64,000 nucleotides of DNA, from contig NW_009799179.1 of NCBI RefSeq assembly GCF_000213175.1, positions 5,801,658 to 5,865,657 on the forward strand, given 5' to 3'. The stretch's first letter is position 1. Each line of letters begins with the position of its first letter. A program made the position numbers and the translations under genes. The notes under the pieces are model-generated. The model had not been told where the DNA came from, searched no databases, and saw nothing but the letters and a program-made list of their open reading frames with translations. Below are positions 51,236 through 62,423 of the stretch, piece after piece. The stretch comes from Neurospora tetrasperma FGSC 2508. Lineage: Eukaryota > Ascomycota > Sordariomycetes > Sordariales > Sordariaceae.

Positions 51236-52040
51236 ATGTATTCTCACACACCACCTCTTCTGCCGCCCAAGCCATCAGGAAGTCACGAGGTGACACACAT
51301 AAACACAGCGGAAACCTCGCCGTCGCCGCGGCCCCCCGAACGTCCGGAGACAGGGGGTCCCGGTGCCGATGGCTTTCAACAAGGTGGCTTGACCCACAAC
51401 GGGCAAACCATCTCGGACCCCGGCGAGCAATGGTTGCCCAAGTTTCTCCAAGACAAGGCGTGAGTCTTTCCGTTTACAAAAGCGATTGTTCGAATTGGTA
51501 CTCCGGTGACTGACGCCATCTGATCGCTGGAATAGCAAGCAAGACGATCTCGCCGTGATCCTCTCCAACCCATCGCTTCTCTCCGCCTTGACACACTCAC
51601 CGGAAACCATCCACCCCTCTTTACAGGCGTCACACGACACATTGCAGTCTGCGCTGGCTGAGAACGTCCAGCGAGCTGCTCAGCTGCTGAATCTCGAGGC
51701 ACGCCTTGCCAACCAACGATCATCGACTCAAGCTCAGCTTCTGTCGACCCACGCCCTCGAACGCCAATGGCGGGCCAAACAAGCCGAGATGGACCATGCC
51801 CTTACCCCCTTTGCCCCGGTACGGCTGTACCAACGGCTCAGCCAGGGATTGCAGGAGCAAGAGGCCGTGTGTTGTGCTCTCGAGGAAAGTTTTCTCGATA
51901 GTGGTGGCGATGGCACGCCTGCGTCGGAGCGAGAGGCCAGCGACTGGGTCAGGAAATATAGGGAGGCCAAGAAGCTATACTACCTGCGACAGGAACGCAA
52001 GGAGAGATGGGACGAGGGGAGGGTTGGTGGATGGCGCTGA
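51236..52040 (+). CDS. VPS37-like ESCRT-I subunit (Mod(r) domain), two exons
   Basis: Likely subunit of ESCRT-I, which binds ubiquitinated cargo on endosomes with Vps23 and Vps28 and hands it to later ESCRT complexes for sorting into multivesicular bodies. Exon 1 is 51,236-51,459 and exon 2 51,536-52,040, giving 242 residues. The 76-bp intron has gtgagt at 51,460, a branch-like ctgac near 51,510 and tag at 51,533-51,535; splicing keeps the frame and joins D-K-A to K-Q-D-D-L-A. Residues 1-70 are Pro-rich and disordered (Y-S-H-T-P-P-L-L-P-P-K-P-S), as in fungal Vps37. Residues about 78-235 form the helical Mod(r) domain with the S-N-P-S-L-L-S-A-L-T-H start and a Leu/Gln/Glu/Arg-rich coiled coil. 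The start is the first ATG that gives the family's N-terminus. It has normal base composition with no RIP, and stands alone in an AT-rich block. The family call is by memory of the Mod(r) pattern. Confidence 0.82.
51460..51535 (+). other. Intron of the VPS37-like gene
   Basis: 76 bp, gtgagt...tag, with actgac 20-25 bp before the acceptor. Without removal the frame stops directly after exon 1, so the intron is needed for the Mod(r) domain to be translated with the Pro-rich N-terminus. Confidence 0.8.
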
Positions 52041-52260
52041 TGAATGATGATGTGATCATGAAACGACGAATGCATCTCTGTCCCCGTCTGGACCGTGAGC
52101 GCTGATTGTCAACTGGCACGCTGGAAAGATACAAGCAACCCGATGACCCAAAGCAACCCAACGCTGTGTCTCGTTGAAAGGCATCTCCAGCCATGCTATG
52201 AAGGTGTGGTAACTGAGATGTTGGGGCTCAAGAAGCTCTAGTTGCTCGGCTTTCTCACAG
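52041..52260. other. 3' flank of VPS37
   Basis: Ordinary composition, probably the 3' untranslated region. No clear gene. Confidence 0.5.
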
Positions 52261-52938
52261 GTGCGTTCCTTTCGGCACTTTTCTCATTACCAGTCATGCG
52301 AAACGGATCTTATAAAGACGTATATCCGGGTCATAGCCACCTACTACTACAAAGAAGACCAACAACGAGTTCAATGGATATGTGTGGTTTCTGGAAACTT
52401 GCAGATCTCCCCCCTGAGACGAGAAACTAACTGGAACGCCCTGACTGTCACAACTAAATGCCCCTTGGCCTTACCTGGGAGGTTTCTTCGAACTACTCAG
52501 GCTGCCAGTCAACCGCAACGGAAAGTAAAGAAGAAAAGCAGGAAGAAGGGGGGCACACGAGACCTTGCAAGGAAAAGGTACGACTCATATTTGCAAGGGA
52601 ACAACGAACCACTCGTCCTTAACGGTACCATCGAGTTTAAAGTTCACTCGTGCTATGATGGTGCTCCGTGGATGAGTTCCACCACCCACAAGGAAATGGT
52701 CAGGCATTGGCAACCCGAATCAGCAGATGTTGGGACACTCATACCTGCCATAGTCGGAGAGAGAATCGTGGTCAGCAGCAGGCTTCACAGCTGTGTGCTT
52801 TTGGAGGCTGTTGACAGCTCGTTGGCGAACAGTTGTACAAATAAACCGAACACGTTACGGTCAGTATATCAGACCTTGAACTCCACTCCTAGGGCTTACC
52901 TGGATGCACTTGATGGGTTCTGGCCGGTGTGTCTTTAA
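52261..52938 (+). other. Open frame of 225 codons, unidentified and doubtful
   Basis: An uninterrupted frame longer than chance favours in DNA of this composition, but it opens without an ATG; the first in-frame Met is about codon 138. It contains a basic patch (K-V-K-K-K-S-R-K-K-G-G) near the middle. It could be an exon of an unrecognised gene downstream of VPS37, or an accident. No domain recognised. Confidence 0.2.
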
Positions 52939-54960
52939 ATTCGTACATTCCTATTATAGGTTTGTATTGGTCTTTCCCAATGATACCGAGCATTATCGGA
53001 CCATCCATCCCTGTTTGGGTTGTACTTGCGACCGCTAGGTTGGTGAAGGTCGATATCCGGTCTCGATCTTTTCAGGAATGCCTGTATCATGAGAAGATTC
53101 AACATAACCTGTGGTCAGTCCTCTGATTATATAATTTCTCGTTCGGTCTGTCGCTTCGCAGCTCCTTTCTACGGGTTTCCGATTTAGAACCGACCGGCAC
53201 TTGTGCCAGTTCGCGACGAAGCTGTTCTGGCCCGCTCCTGTCATGTTGCGAATGGTCACTGGAGCGATCAAGACTCCAGTTGGACTCCTGTACGGTATTT
53301 TCCAGTTCTCGCCTGTGTTGTTGTTTCCCCATCACACAAACAATCTTGGCCGTTTGCTTGTCGAAGAGCTTGTTTGCTTATCTCGTGCGTAAGTGCCACA
53401 ACCCCGTGTTTAGTCAAATGGTTCATACGAAGCGTATACGTTCTATATGTTGGAGTTAGAATAAATGCCCCTCCTGGTGAGGAACACTGCCAGTGCATGC
53501 TTCCATAAAATCTTTCAGTGGCTAGTCCTGTCTGTACCGTCTTCTCAAATCTGCCCATCTACATAATTATCAGACCCCGCAGCAGCCGGTATCCCCCATC
53601 GACTAGAGAATCTTGGAGCCTTCGATGCCTTTGGCCTCCAAGTTCTCGATACCGTCTCGAGCCTGAGCACACAATGAGAAAGTCCTGGTGTTAAGGTTTC
53701 GATAAGTTCCAAGAGGCTCAACAGCCACTGTCCGAATGCCGTGTCACCCAACGTTTGTGTATAGGGGCCAAGGCATGGCAGACAAGCAAAGGAGGTTACA
53801 GGTAAATATGACCCGTCTATTATCGACCTTAAAGGTAATTCGGAGTAAAAGAGCTGCTGCCAATCGCTCATATTGCGTGATGGCGTAGCTTTTGGGACGC
53901 TTGCAACGCTGGAGCCAGTGAGCGACTCTCAATGAGATATCCAAAAAGAACAAATCAAGTATCACGCAAATTGTCGGTATCTTTAGACCGCATAGACCGC
54001 TGACCCTGTCTTTGTAGAAGATCAAAAGACGGATCTAAGATGGTAGAGATGTAGATAACAAGATTAGCTGGCAATCGTGACGATACTTTGAGATGATACA
54101 CGAACTTGATATTTACAGAAAAAGCGATGGTAAATGCAACCCCCAGAAAGTGCAAGTCCATACAGGGTTACCTAGAAACGCAAGTGTCCTGGCGGCCTGG
54201 ACTTACGAACTTGTTCAGTAAAGACCCTGTAAATGCGACTAATCCAGGCTTCATGGAGACTCTAGACAAAAAGTTGCATTTCCTGGAGGGTTGCACTTGG
54301 TCGCTTGGTAGCTGGAAGATTGGCGTCCGGTGTAGCGTAACCTCTCACTTGCCGGATGTTTGGCGAGCATCGACAATGAGATGAATGTGGGCCATTCAAC
54401 ACCTCATGAGGATCAGTCAACGAATCTGTCATACTCGATGCGAAACCAAGCATCAGAACCCACCTCGGGAAATTGGGGAACAGTCCCGGTGCTCACAAAG
54501 CACAGGATGCAGGCCCCATCGGCCTGACGGTGGCGACGCCGCCGAAAACGCCGGAGAGAGAACGGCTGGGGAGAGAAGGTTTCAAACGAAGACACAATGG
54601 ACAAGTCAAAGGGAGAAAAGTGCTACAAATCACCGGAGTAAGGCCGTGATGGATTTGTGGTTCAAGATTGTCCGTATTGTACAGCTACTATATATGTACG
54701 CTGTGTTGTGCAAGTCGAGTCCAAACTTGCTCCAGTGTTCACCAGTTTGGTAAATTCATAAATGGTCACTTTCCTTTCGACTGGAATGTCAGTGCTGTGT
54801 AGCAGTTGCAGGAGAACAGCCGTAGAATCCGTGGATGAGTGTCTACTATGAAGGTTGGGCGATGCCTGTGTGGGGTTAGTCCCTGGAGGTACAATACAAT
54901 GCTGGTTTGTTTGTTAACTTCGTTCTTCGGCTAGAGGTCAAATAGGGGAAATAAAGAATT
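52939..54960. other. Rest of the GC-normal island, no gene resolved
   Basis: CA, TG and CG are all present at ordinary levels, so the region has escaped RIP and is single-copy in character. Several frames of 60-120 codons exist on both strands, overlapping each other; none shows a domain or a convincing start and splice pattern. The longest on the minus strand (53,545-53,871, 108 codons) has an ATG but no recognisable feature. A decayed gene or untranslated/regulatory DNA is possible. Confidence 0.4.
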
Positions 54961-56116
54961 CTTATTGGCTCCCTTATAGTTTTCGTTCGAGGTGACTGAC
55001 AATGACCAGAGTATGGAACGCTATAGAAGCCTCTTTCTATATCTTTATTTGTTTCCTTTTAAACCTCTTATATTAGAAGATGTAAAAGGTAATCTCCTTT
55101 CAATGCTCCTTTATTCAAGTTTCAAATACTTTTTTTTATATTCGGTAGCTCTGGATTGAAGATAGGCGGTTTTTAGTACCAAGCTAATAGATATACTAAA
55201 ACTTAATTATATACTCTATATACAATAAATAGGCTCGTATAGTATTATATAATAGTAGCCTTATATAATAAGTTACTTTGATTCCATTTAATTCTATTAG
55301 ACTACTATATATTGTATATACTTAGGACCTATACTTATTTAAACTAGCTTGCTCTCTATAAGAAAAGGGTAGAGAGTGTGTATTTGGGATATGAGATAAG
55401 ATATATATATTATTTCTAGTTTATTTATTAATATAAGACTCAGTTTATAAACTTTTCTAGGAGGATAATAAAATTAGAAATATTTATATGATTTAATTAG
55501 TTGGAATTATTGAATTGTGATATTAAAATAAATTAATACAAAGAATTGTACGTATATATATAAACTTCTTATCTTAGCTTAGCACTACTAGAATTACTAA
55601 TTACTTAAACTTCTTATTTAATTATAATTTATATTTAATATAGTTATAGAGTATTATTTAATATCTTCTTTCTCTATTTAAAGCACTTATAAGTAGGTAC
55701 TATACTAATAAACAAACTAGAAGTAGTATGTACCTTTCAAGCCTACTAATAAAACTCTATATATTTAGGTATAAATACTAAGTCCCAACTACCTTTTCCA
55801 ACTACTATATTAACGTTACTATAACTTTAATATAAAGCATTTTTTACTAAAAAGCAAGCTTTTAAGCACGTTGTATTTATTAGTCCAATTAGTATTTTCG
55901 TTATAGTTTCTTTCTATAAAATAATTATAGAAGTATTAATATTAAAGTAACTTTATAGCTTAGTGCTAAGAATAACAGCTTAGCTACTAAGTAGTGTAAG
56001 GTACGCCTTATCTTATATTTTTTATATTTAATTTAGGAGGGTAGAAATCTTATTAAATAATGAAAGTACCTTTACGCGTACGGTACTTCTACGTTGTACT
56101 TTAATAGATATTAGTG
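54961..56116. other. AT-rich gene-free flank right of the island
   Basis: The composition drops to AT-rich over about 100 bp. No gene or classified repeat is seen; moderately RIP-like. Confidence 0.5.
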
Positions 56117-56211
56117 TAGTATTACAAGATTTAGTATTTAATTATAATAATAGTTATATAAGTGTATATTGGATATTCTATTTAACGAATAGAATATTCT
56201 TCTATCTTTTA

Positions 56212-56360
56212 TAATTTTAGTTCTTAGACCTATTTAACCTCCAAAACCCACCCTACTCCCAACCCCACCCTCTATTTAAAAGTTTGAGGAGAGGAGACCT
56301 ACATATTTGTAGGGCGGGTCCACTGAAGGTTGTTATCGGAGGTTAATATAATAGAAATTA
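56212..56360 (+). mobile_element. 149-bp MITE with 9-bp target duplication
   Basis: Flanked by tatctttta at 56,203-56,211 and 56,361-56,369. The ends are imperfect inverted repeats (taattttag... and ...tagaaatta), with aacctcc repeated inside both arms. It sits inside the left copy of a direct repeat whose right copy (56,705 onward) lacks it, giving an empty-site control. A 9-bp duplication is typical of Mutator-like transposons. A partial second copy is at 48,837-48,925. Confidence 0.8.
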
Positions 56361-56374
56361 TATCTTTTAATAGT

Positions 56375-56475
56375 TTAGTTTAGAAGTATTGTACGCCTCT
56401 AGTATTTTAATATTATATTTTATTTTAGGGTACGGACACAGTAGGTTTAATTCCCTACGTAGTAATATTAGAAAT
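56375..56475 (+). tRNA. tRNA-like sequence within the direct repeat
   Basis: A-box-like tagtttagtttagaagtattgtacgcc and B-box-like ggtttaattccctac, the latter in a small hairpin gtagg/cctac. The distance (about 75 bp) is long and no full cloverleaf forms; a SINE head is likelier than a gene. Confidence 0.25.
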
Positions 56476-56949
56476 AGTTTTTAAAATTACTTATTATAAC
56501 TAATATATACTAGCTACTATTATATTCGAAAGTGTGTTACTTTTAGGTAGTGTTATATAGCCTTAGCAACTGTAAAGAAGAAGGTAGGAAGATAGTACCG
56601 AGTCCTTTTCCTACTCAAGACGGGTCCCTAGAGTAGGAAGGTCCTTAGAGTAGGATTTTAGAGAAAGGTAATATTATAGAATTTAGTACTTAAATGTAAT
56701 ATTAGTTATATAAGCGTGTATTAAATATTCTGTCTAGTGAATAGAATATTCTTCTATCTTTTAGTAGTTTAGCCTAGAAGCATTACACGCCTTTAGCGCT
56801 TTAGTATATAGTAAAAATAGTACTATACTTCTTTCGTATTTAGTTATAACGGCCTTGTTCTTTCTATAAGCTATTATTCAATATACATTACATAGTGTTA
56901 GCTTCTATCTTACTAGCTTACTTTATTAAAAGTATATATTACTATAATA

Positions 56950-59900
56950 ATATTCTTATTCTATATACTATATAATTATAGTACCTTGTTAGTATAGGGT
57001 CCTTCTCTAGGTTCTTTGGAGGGGAAAACCGTATAGCGTTAAACGCCGCCAGATAAAAACCCCCAACTTTATTTCGGCTGTAAACTACCCACGCTACTCC
57101 TACTTTACTTATAGCTATAACGGTTCTTACCTACCACTATAGCGAATTAATTTCGTCCCTTTCTTTACTATATTATCCTAATATTAGAATAATAAAAATA
57201 ATAGGAATAGAATTAAGAATACCGCCTTTCTTCGCCGCTCCTCTATTTTAACCCCTATTGTTCCTTTCTTTATATTCCTCCCGCTTCTCCGTTCTATTTC
57301 CCCGTTTATATTCCTACTCTTCCGCTTCGTCGCCCCCATTTGTATTTACTTCTACCCCGTCCCTTTACTTTCTATCGTTCAGCTTTACCTTTATTTATAG
57401 CAGCGTAAGGACCCTCTTCTCTATTTATATAATCCTCCCTATAAGATCCCTTCCTAACTTCCTTTCTATCCTTTATTCTTTTGTTTTAATATTATTAATA
57501 CTTTATTCCCTTTTTAAAAGTACCTTACAATCTCTTTATATTACTCCTCCTTTAATTTGATTATTAAATAGTATTCCTTTAATCTATTTAACTTTAATAT
57601 TTATAATAGAATTCTTTTAGCTTTAATTCTATTGTTTAAATACTCTTAAAATTCTTTTTTTGTTAGTAGTTGGATAAATAAGTCTATTTAAAAGCCTTCT
57701 ACATCGAAGTAATTTAAAATAATATGGGCGAAGATCCTTTTTTTTAGTCCGTAAGTATAGATAAGTATTTGGACGTCCGGTACTTTTCTTTAGAAAAGGG
57801 AAGCTTAGAGTTTTATAACCTCCATTCTAACTTAAATTAGAAAGGAGCTCTTCACTTTTGCTAATAAATATAATTTATCTTCGTCTTCCTCCAGTTTTCG
57901 AATTTTCATCCTTTTCTTCCCTTTCTTTATACCGACTATATATTATTCGATAATTTTACTATTAAATTTAAGGTTAAGGTTGTAGATAGTAAAATTATAT
58001 TATCGATTTAATTTAGTTACTACCGTTATTAGGTAGTAATTATAGTATAATACCTACTTTCGATTCGTTATATCCTCTAATTATTCCTTTCGGTCGGTAA
58101 CTATCGGTTCCAGGATTTATAACGGTAGTAGTAGGGTCCCAAATTCCGAGGGAGGACCGGCCGCGATTGTTAATAGTTTTTTTATTAGCGCATACTCTTC
58201 AGCCTACTAAATTTTAATTATACTACTTTCTAGTTTATTAGTAAGTAATTGACTTTTAATTTATTATATTTAAATATAATTAACTATTTAGGTTATAGTC
58301 CCCCAGATAAATTTTATTTAGTTTATTCGGGCGAGCCTTTCTTCGAAGGCTTAGATTCTTTTATTAAAGTAGAAGTTAAATAGTAAATAAAAGGTTTTTA
58401 TTTCTGAATTCTATATTAGTATAGTTTTATACACTCTAATAATAATTTTTAAATATTTAATTTAGTATTTTGTTAGTCTGATTATAATCCCCTACAGTTT
58501 TCTATAGACTTCAGTTGGTTAATAGAATATTAAAGCTCCGAATATAATAGTACTACGAATATATTTGATATATATTTTCTTTACCCAAATAAATAAGTAA
58601 CTCTACATTTTTATAATTAATCTTATAAATATATTTATTTAAATTATTATTTTCTATTTTACTACTTTTATATAAGCTTAGTAATTGAATTTATAGTTTA
58701 GTTAAACCCTGAGGAATTTCATCAATTCTATTAGTTGAAATACTATTAATTTGGGGAATATAGTATTCTAGAATACATATATTGGTTTTCTACGATGATT
58801 TTTTTCAAATTTTTCCAGTAAGGTATATAAATTAAGGATATACTTACAAGATTGAAGGAATCTAACCAGTTGATATTGATGGAAGGTGGAATATAAAGAA
58901 CCGATTTAATAAAATAATCGGTCGAAGAGATGGAAAAGTAGGGATAGTAAAAGAAAAGAAGCAAAATAAATAATTAATAAAATATCCAACAATTAGGAAG
59001 AATATAAGAAATTATTATAATATTTGTTATACTAAATTATTAATTTAATTATATAATTTTTAGTTTAAGAAGATTATTTTTAATAATTTCTAATTATCTA
59101 TCCTTATTCGCTTGTAGTATTGAATAATTATTTGTCCCTCTTAGGGGAATTCCCGTTCGTTTCCCTATTTACTTAAAAGGAAAGAATACCGAAAAACTTA
59201 ATAATTATCCCCGTTTATTAATAAAGATAGAATATTAAACTACTTAACAGATGCAGGACCTCAATAAGCTCCATTTAATTCAGTACTTCCTATTTTAACT
59301 ATCTGAAAGGTTTAAAAATCACCTCCTACTCTACCTAATTAAACAGTTAAAGAACTACGGTTCTTTTACATTGTATTAGTTGTGGTAGTATTGTTATTAT
59401 TGTGGTTTTCTTACTATTTTACTATATCCCCGACTTAGAGAATCTCCGTCCTTAGTACCTTTATATATATAAAATATATTAATTCAGTTTTATTCGTTTT
59501 AAATTCTATATTTTTCGCCCCTACTTATTCCAAATATATTTCCTATATTACTTATAAGGTCTAATAATTCTCTTTAATAGTATAGGTCATTATAATGATA
59601 TTAATATTAATTTCTAATATAATAAGGTAATAAAAAGAATAAAAGGAATAGGAGAGAGGGGGGAACTTTAGGGTATATTAATTATAATAGTATAGGGGCG
59701 GGATATCTCGTTATTAAAGAAGAGGGAGCTTTTTCTATCAGCGACGAAGTTAGCTATTTACTTAATAATTTACATTAGGAGCTATATTTCCTATAAGGTG
59801 AATAGAAGTTATTTATAATTAATTCTATTGATTATTTCTTTTAAATTAAGAAGTATAAGGGATATTACAGCCTTGAGTTTCTAAAATATATAGATTGTAC

Positions 59901-62423
59901 TAGTAATTATCCGGATTATAAATTCTATTGAATAGTTTATTCGGTTATTTATCTAGCCCTCTGGTAGGAAGTTGAACTCTTCAGCTACCTATATAAATCT
60001 TTTAATTATAAAAGTTTCAAAGATTTTTTTAATATTATTAAGTAGTAATATAGGCCTCTATACGTCTATTAGCTTTTATTAGGTAACGCGCTTTCTAAAC
60101 TTTTTAAAGATAATTACTTTTATATTCTTAAATTATTATAGATAATATTCGAATTGGAGGTTGGCGGACGCTAAGTACGTTATTACTTATTTGAATAATT
60201 ATTTATATAATTTTAGAAATTTATTCAAATACTAATTAACGTTTAGGGCTTTATTAAATATTATCTGGGAGAAGACGTCCTAAACGTCCTTTTTAATAAT
60301 TAGTTTATTAATAATTATTAGGTTAATACTTTTTATTAGTTTGATTTAATCCGGTAAATAATTTATTAGAACTTTTACTTTTAGAAAAAAGCGGTCGGTA
60401 AGGATTTCGGTTTTGTTATTATAGTTTCAAATTTCTATTACCCCTTTGTAAGTTTGAAGGGCTAGTAATTTGGGCGGATTTATTAGCTAGTAATTTTAGG
60501 TCCGGGTTTATTTTTTTAGAAGCTAGAGTCGATTTAGGTTCTTTAAGGCTTCGGCGATACCTTTATATTATATTACCTATTATATTCTTACCATAATCCT
60601 CTTTTTTTTTCATAATTATTTTCATAAATTTCTTTTAATTCAATAGCATCTAATATTTAAATTATATTTAATATTTCTACTACGCTTTCTTTATCGCTGT
60701 TTTATATTTTAATATTTATTAATTTACTTTCCTCCCCTAACCTTTCTTCTAGTATAGGATATATTCTTCTATAATATTAATAAGTTCTTTATTGAACTTG
60801 TAAAAACTTTATTTAAATTCCTCTATTATATTAATCTTTTCTAGAATTGAAATTCGTTTTTCCGCTACTTCTTTTACTTTTACTATATTTATAAAATTCT
60901 AACTATAATCTCCTTTTTTTTTACTTTCCTATTCCTTTTACCTATTTGGATTTAAATTTTTTAAAGGTAGTAGTACGAGCCAGTTTATTCATACTATTAC
61001 GTTCCCTAGTATTCAACCTTAATTCTAAGTAATAATTATATATAATTAATTATTTCATTCTTTTTACTTTATATTACGTTACTAAGCTTCGTTAATTTAT
61101 TATAGGAAGTAAGTAAATTTAAATTCTAATATTATATTTATATAAGGAGGTATATATCCTCCAAGTTAATCCTATTCTCTAAATCCTAATTGGAATAATA
61201 GAGGTTAAAATCTTTAATAGTAATTTAATTTCCTATCGGGAGTCCGATCTCAAAGAATTCGAAGAGCGGAAACCCCTATTAGTACTTTAATATTCCTTAC
61301 ATTAAAATAGGAGAATAGATAGAATAAATCGTTGTTAAATCTCTTAAACTTTTTAATATTATTATAGTTTAGTCCTTCCTAATCTGGAAATTAAAGTCTC
61401 TTAAATTTTATTTTTTATTTATATATATTATTACCCTTCCTATTTCTAAATAATCGACCCCGAAATATCTCCTACCCCTAGGATAATAAATATCCTTATT
61501 TAAATCTTTACCCGGCTCTTAGATTGCTATAATATTAGAAATTTCCTTTTATTCGAGTAGAAGTTTCCCTCTTTTATATGACTTCCCTATATTCTAATAG
61601 AGTATTTTTAATTAGATTATTAATTACCCTAAAATAAAGTTCCTTTTAATTCTATAATAAAAAACAAAAGTATTACGTTCTTTAGAAGGGCTATAATTGT
61701 ATAGGTGCTATTACTACTACGTAATTAATTCCCCCCTATATTTTACGAATATAGGTAGTATATATTTATTAGGCTTTATAGGGTTAAAGGTTTCAGTTAG
61801 AAGGTTGGGCTAATAGTTTTCATTAACCGCCCTCTTTTTACGCTTCCTCCGAATTATTTCTCTAAGGTAATAATAATATAGGAATTAGGAAGGGCGTCCG
61901 GAAGGACACCTTCGTTTATAATTTTTTTTATTAGCTTTAATACCTTTCTAATTAGGTTTTTATAGGGGGCGAATACTTATAGCCTTTTAATATATATAAT
62001 AGACGCTTTTATAATAACTTTCTAGAAAAGGGGATATTCCTTTCAATTATAAGTAAAATACCCTTTCTTTTTATACGGTTTATAATAAACAAGTAACTTA
62101 TTTTTATTAGAAGGATAATTTATTTTATTAAAGCAATCTCTTTTATATTTAATTCCGCTATAATAGGCGTCAAAATCTTTTTTAATAGAATTTCGCTATA
62201 TATTTAATCCCTTAGTATTTATAGTATTATTAAACATTATTTGAAATTTAGAATAGTTCGTAAGGGTATATACTACTATTTTAGAGGAAGAGGTTATTTT
62301 AAAGGAAATATATTACTATTAATATAGCGATTCTATTAGGAATAGGCTTTTATTCTCTCCGTTCCTTCTCTTCTAAGGCCGAATGCTAATAATAATTGCC
62401 TCTTTATTTTCATCCTTCGCTAT
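56950..62423 (-). mobile_element. Tad-like LINE copy A6, interrupted by a solo LTR
   Basis: Same layout as A1: 3' terminus about 56,950-57,480, C-terminal C-C-H-C-like region about 57,750-57,850, post-RT block about 58,150-58,740, RT from 59,426 onward, the endonuclease region and part of ORF1 to 62,423. The 5' end is cut where another element begins at 62,424 (A1 continues there as tatatttattaaag). Interrupted by the solo LTR 58,747-59,421. Confidence 0.8.
58747..59421 (+). repeat. Solo LTR of the 15.4-kb gypsy family
   Basis: Reverse complement of 31,943-32,620 and 46,692-47,388 over its full 675 bp. Flanked by ctat at 58,743-58,746 and 59,422-59,425; deleting the LTR and one ctat restores the sequence found in LINE copies A1 (about 7,345-7,380) and A2. 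A solo LTR is left by recombination between the two LTRs of an inserted element. It is less RIPed than the LINE around it. Confidence 0.9.

Larger units (their letters stand above)
56117..56830. repeat. Direct repeat pair (TRIM- or SINE-like unit)
   Basis: About 56,117-56,420 (with the MITE 56,212-56,360 removed) matches 56,665-56,815: gttatataag-t/c-gt, then gaatagaatattcttctatc, then tagtttag-t/c-ctagaag. Each copy is about 150-165 bp and the internal part about 250 bp, which could be a terminal-repeat retroelement in miniature or a tandem SINE. No target duplication established. Confidence 0.4.

Noticed and set aside
51275-51723. Frames on the minus strand and in other + frames across VPS37
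   Set aside because: They overlap the better supported two-exon gene, whose splice sites and domain agree.
53035-54753. A dozen overlapping frames of 62-122 codons in the island
   Set aside because: None has a recognised domain, and they overlap one another on both strands; kept only as an unresolved region.
58746-58964. 72-codon frame (-)
   Set aside because: Lies inside the solo LTR.
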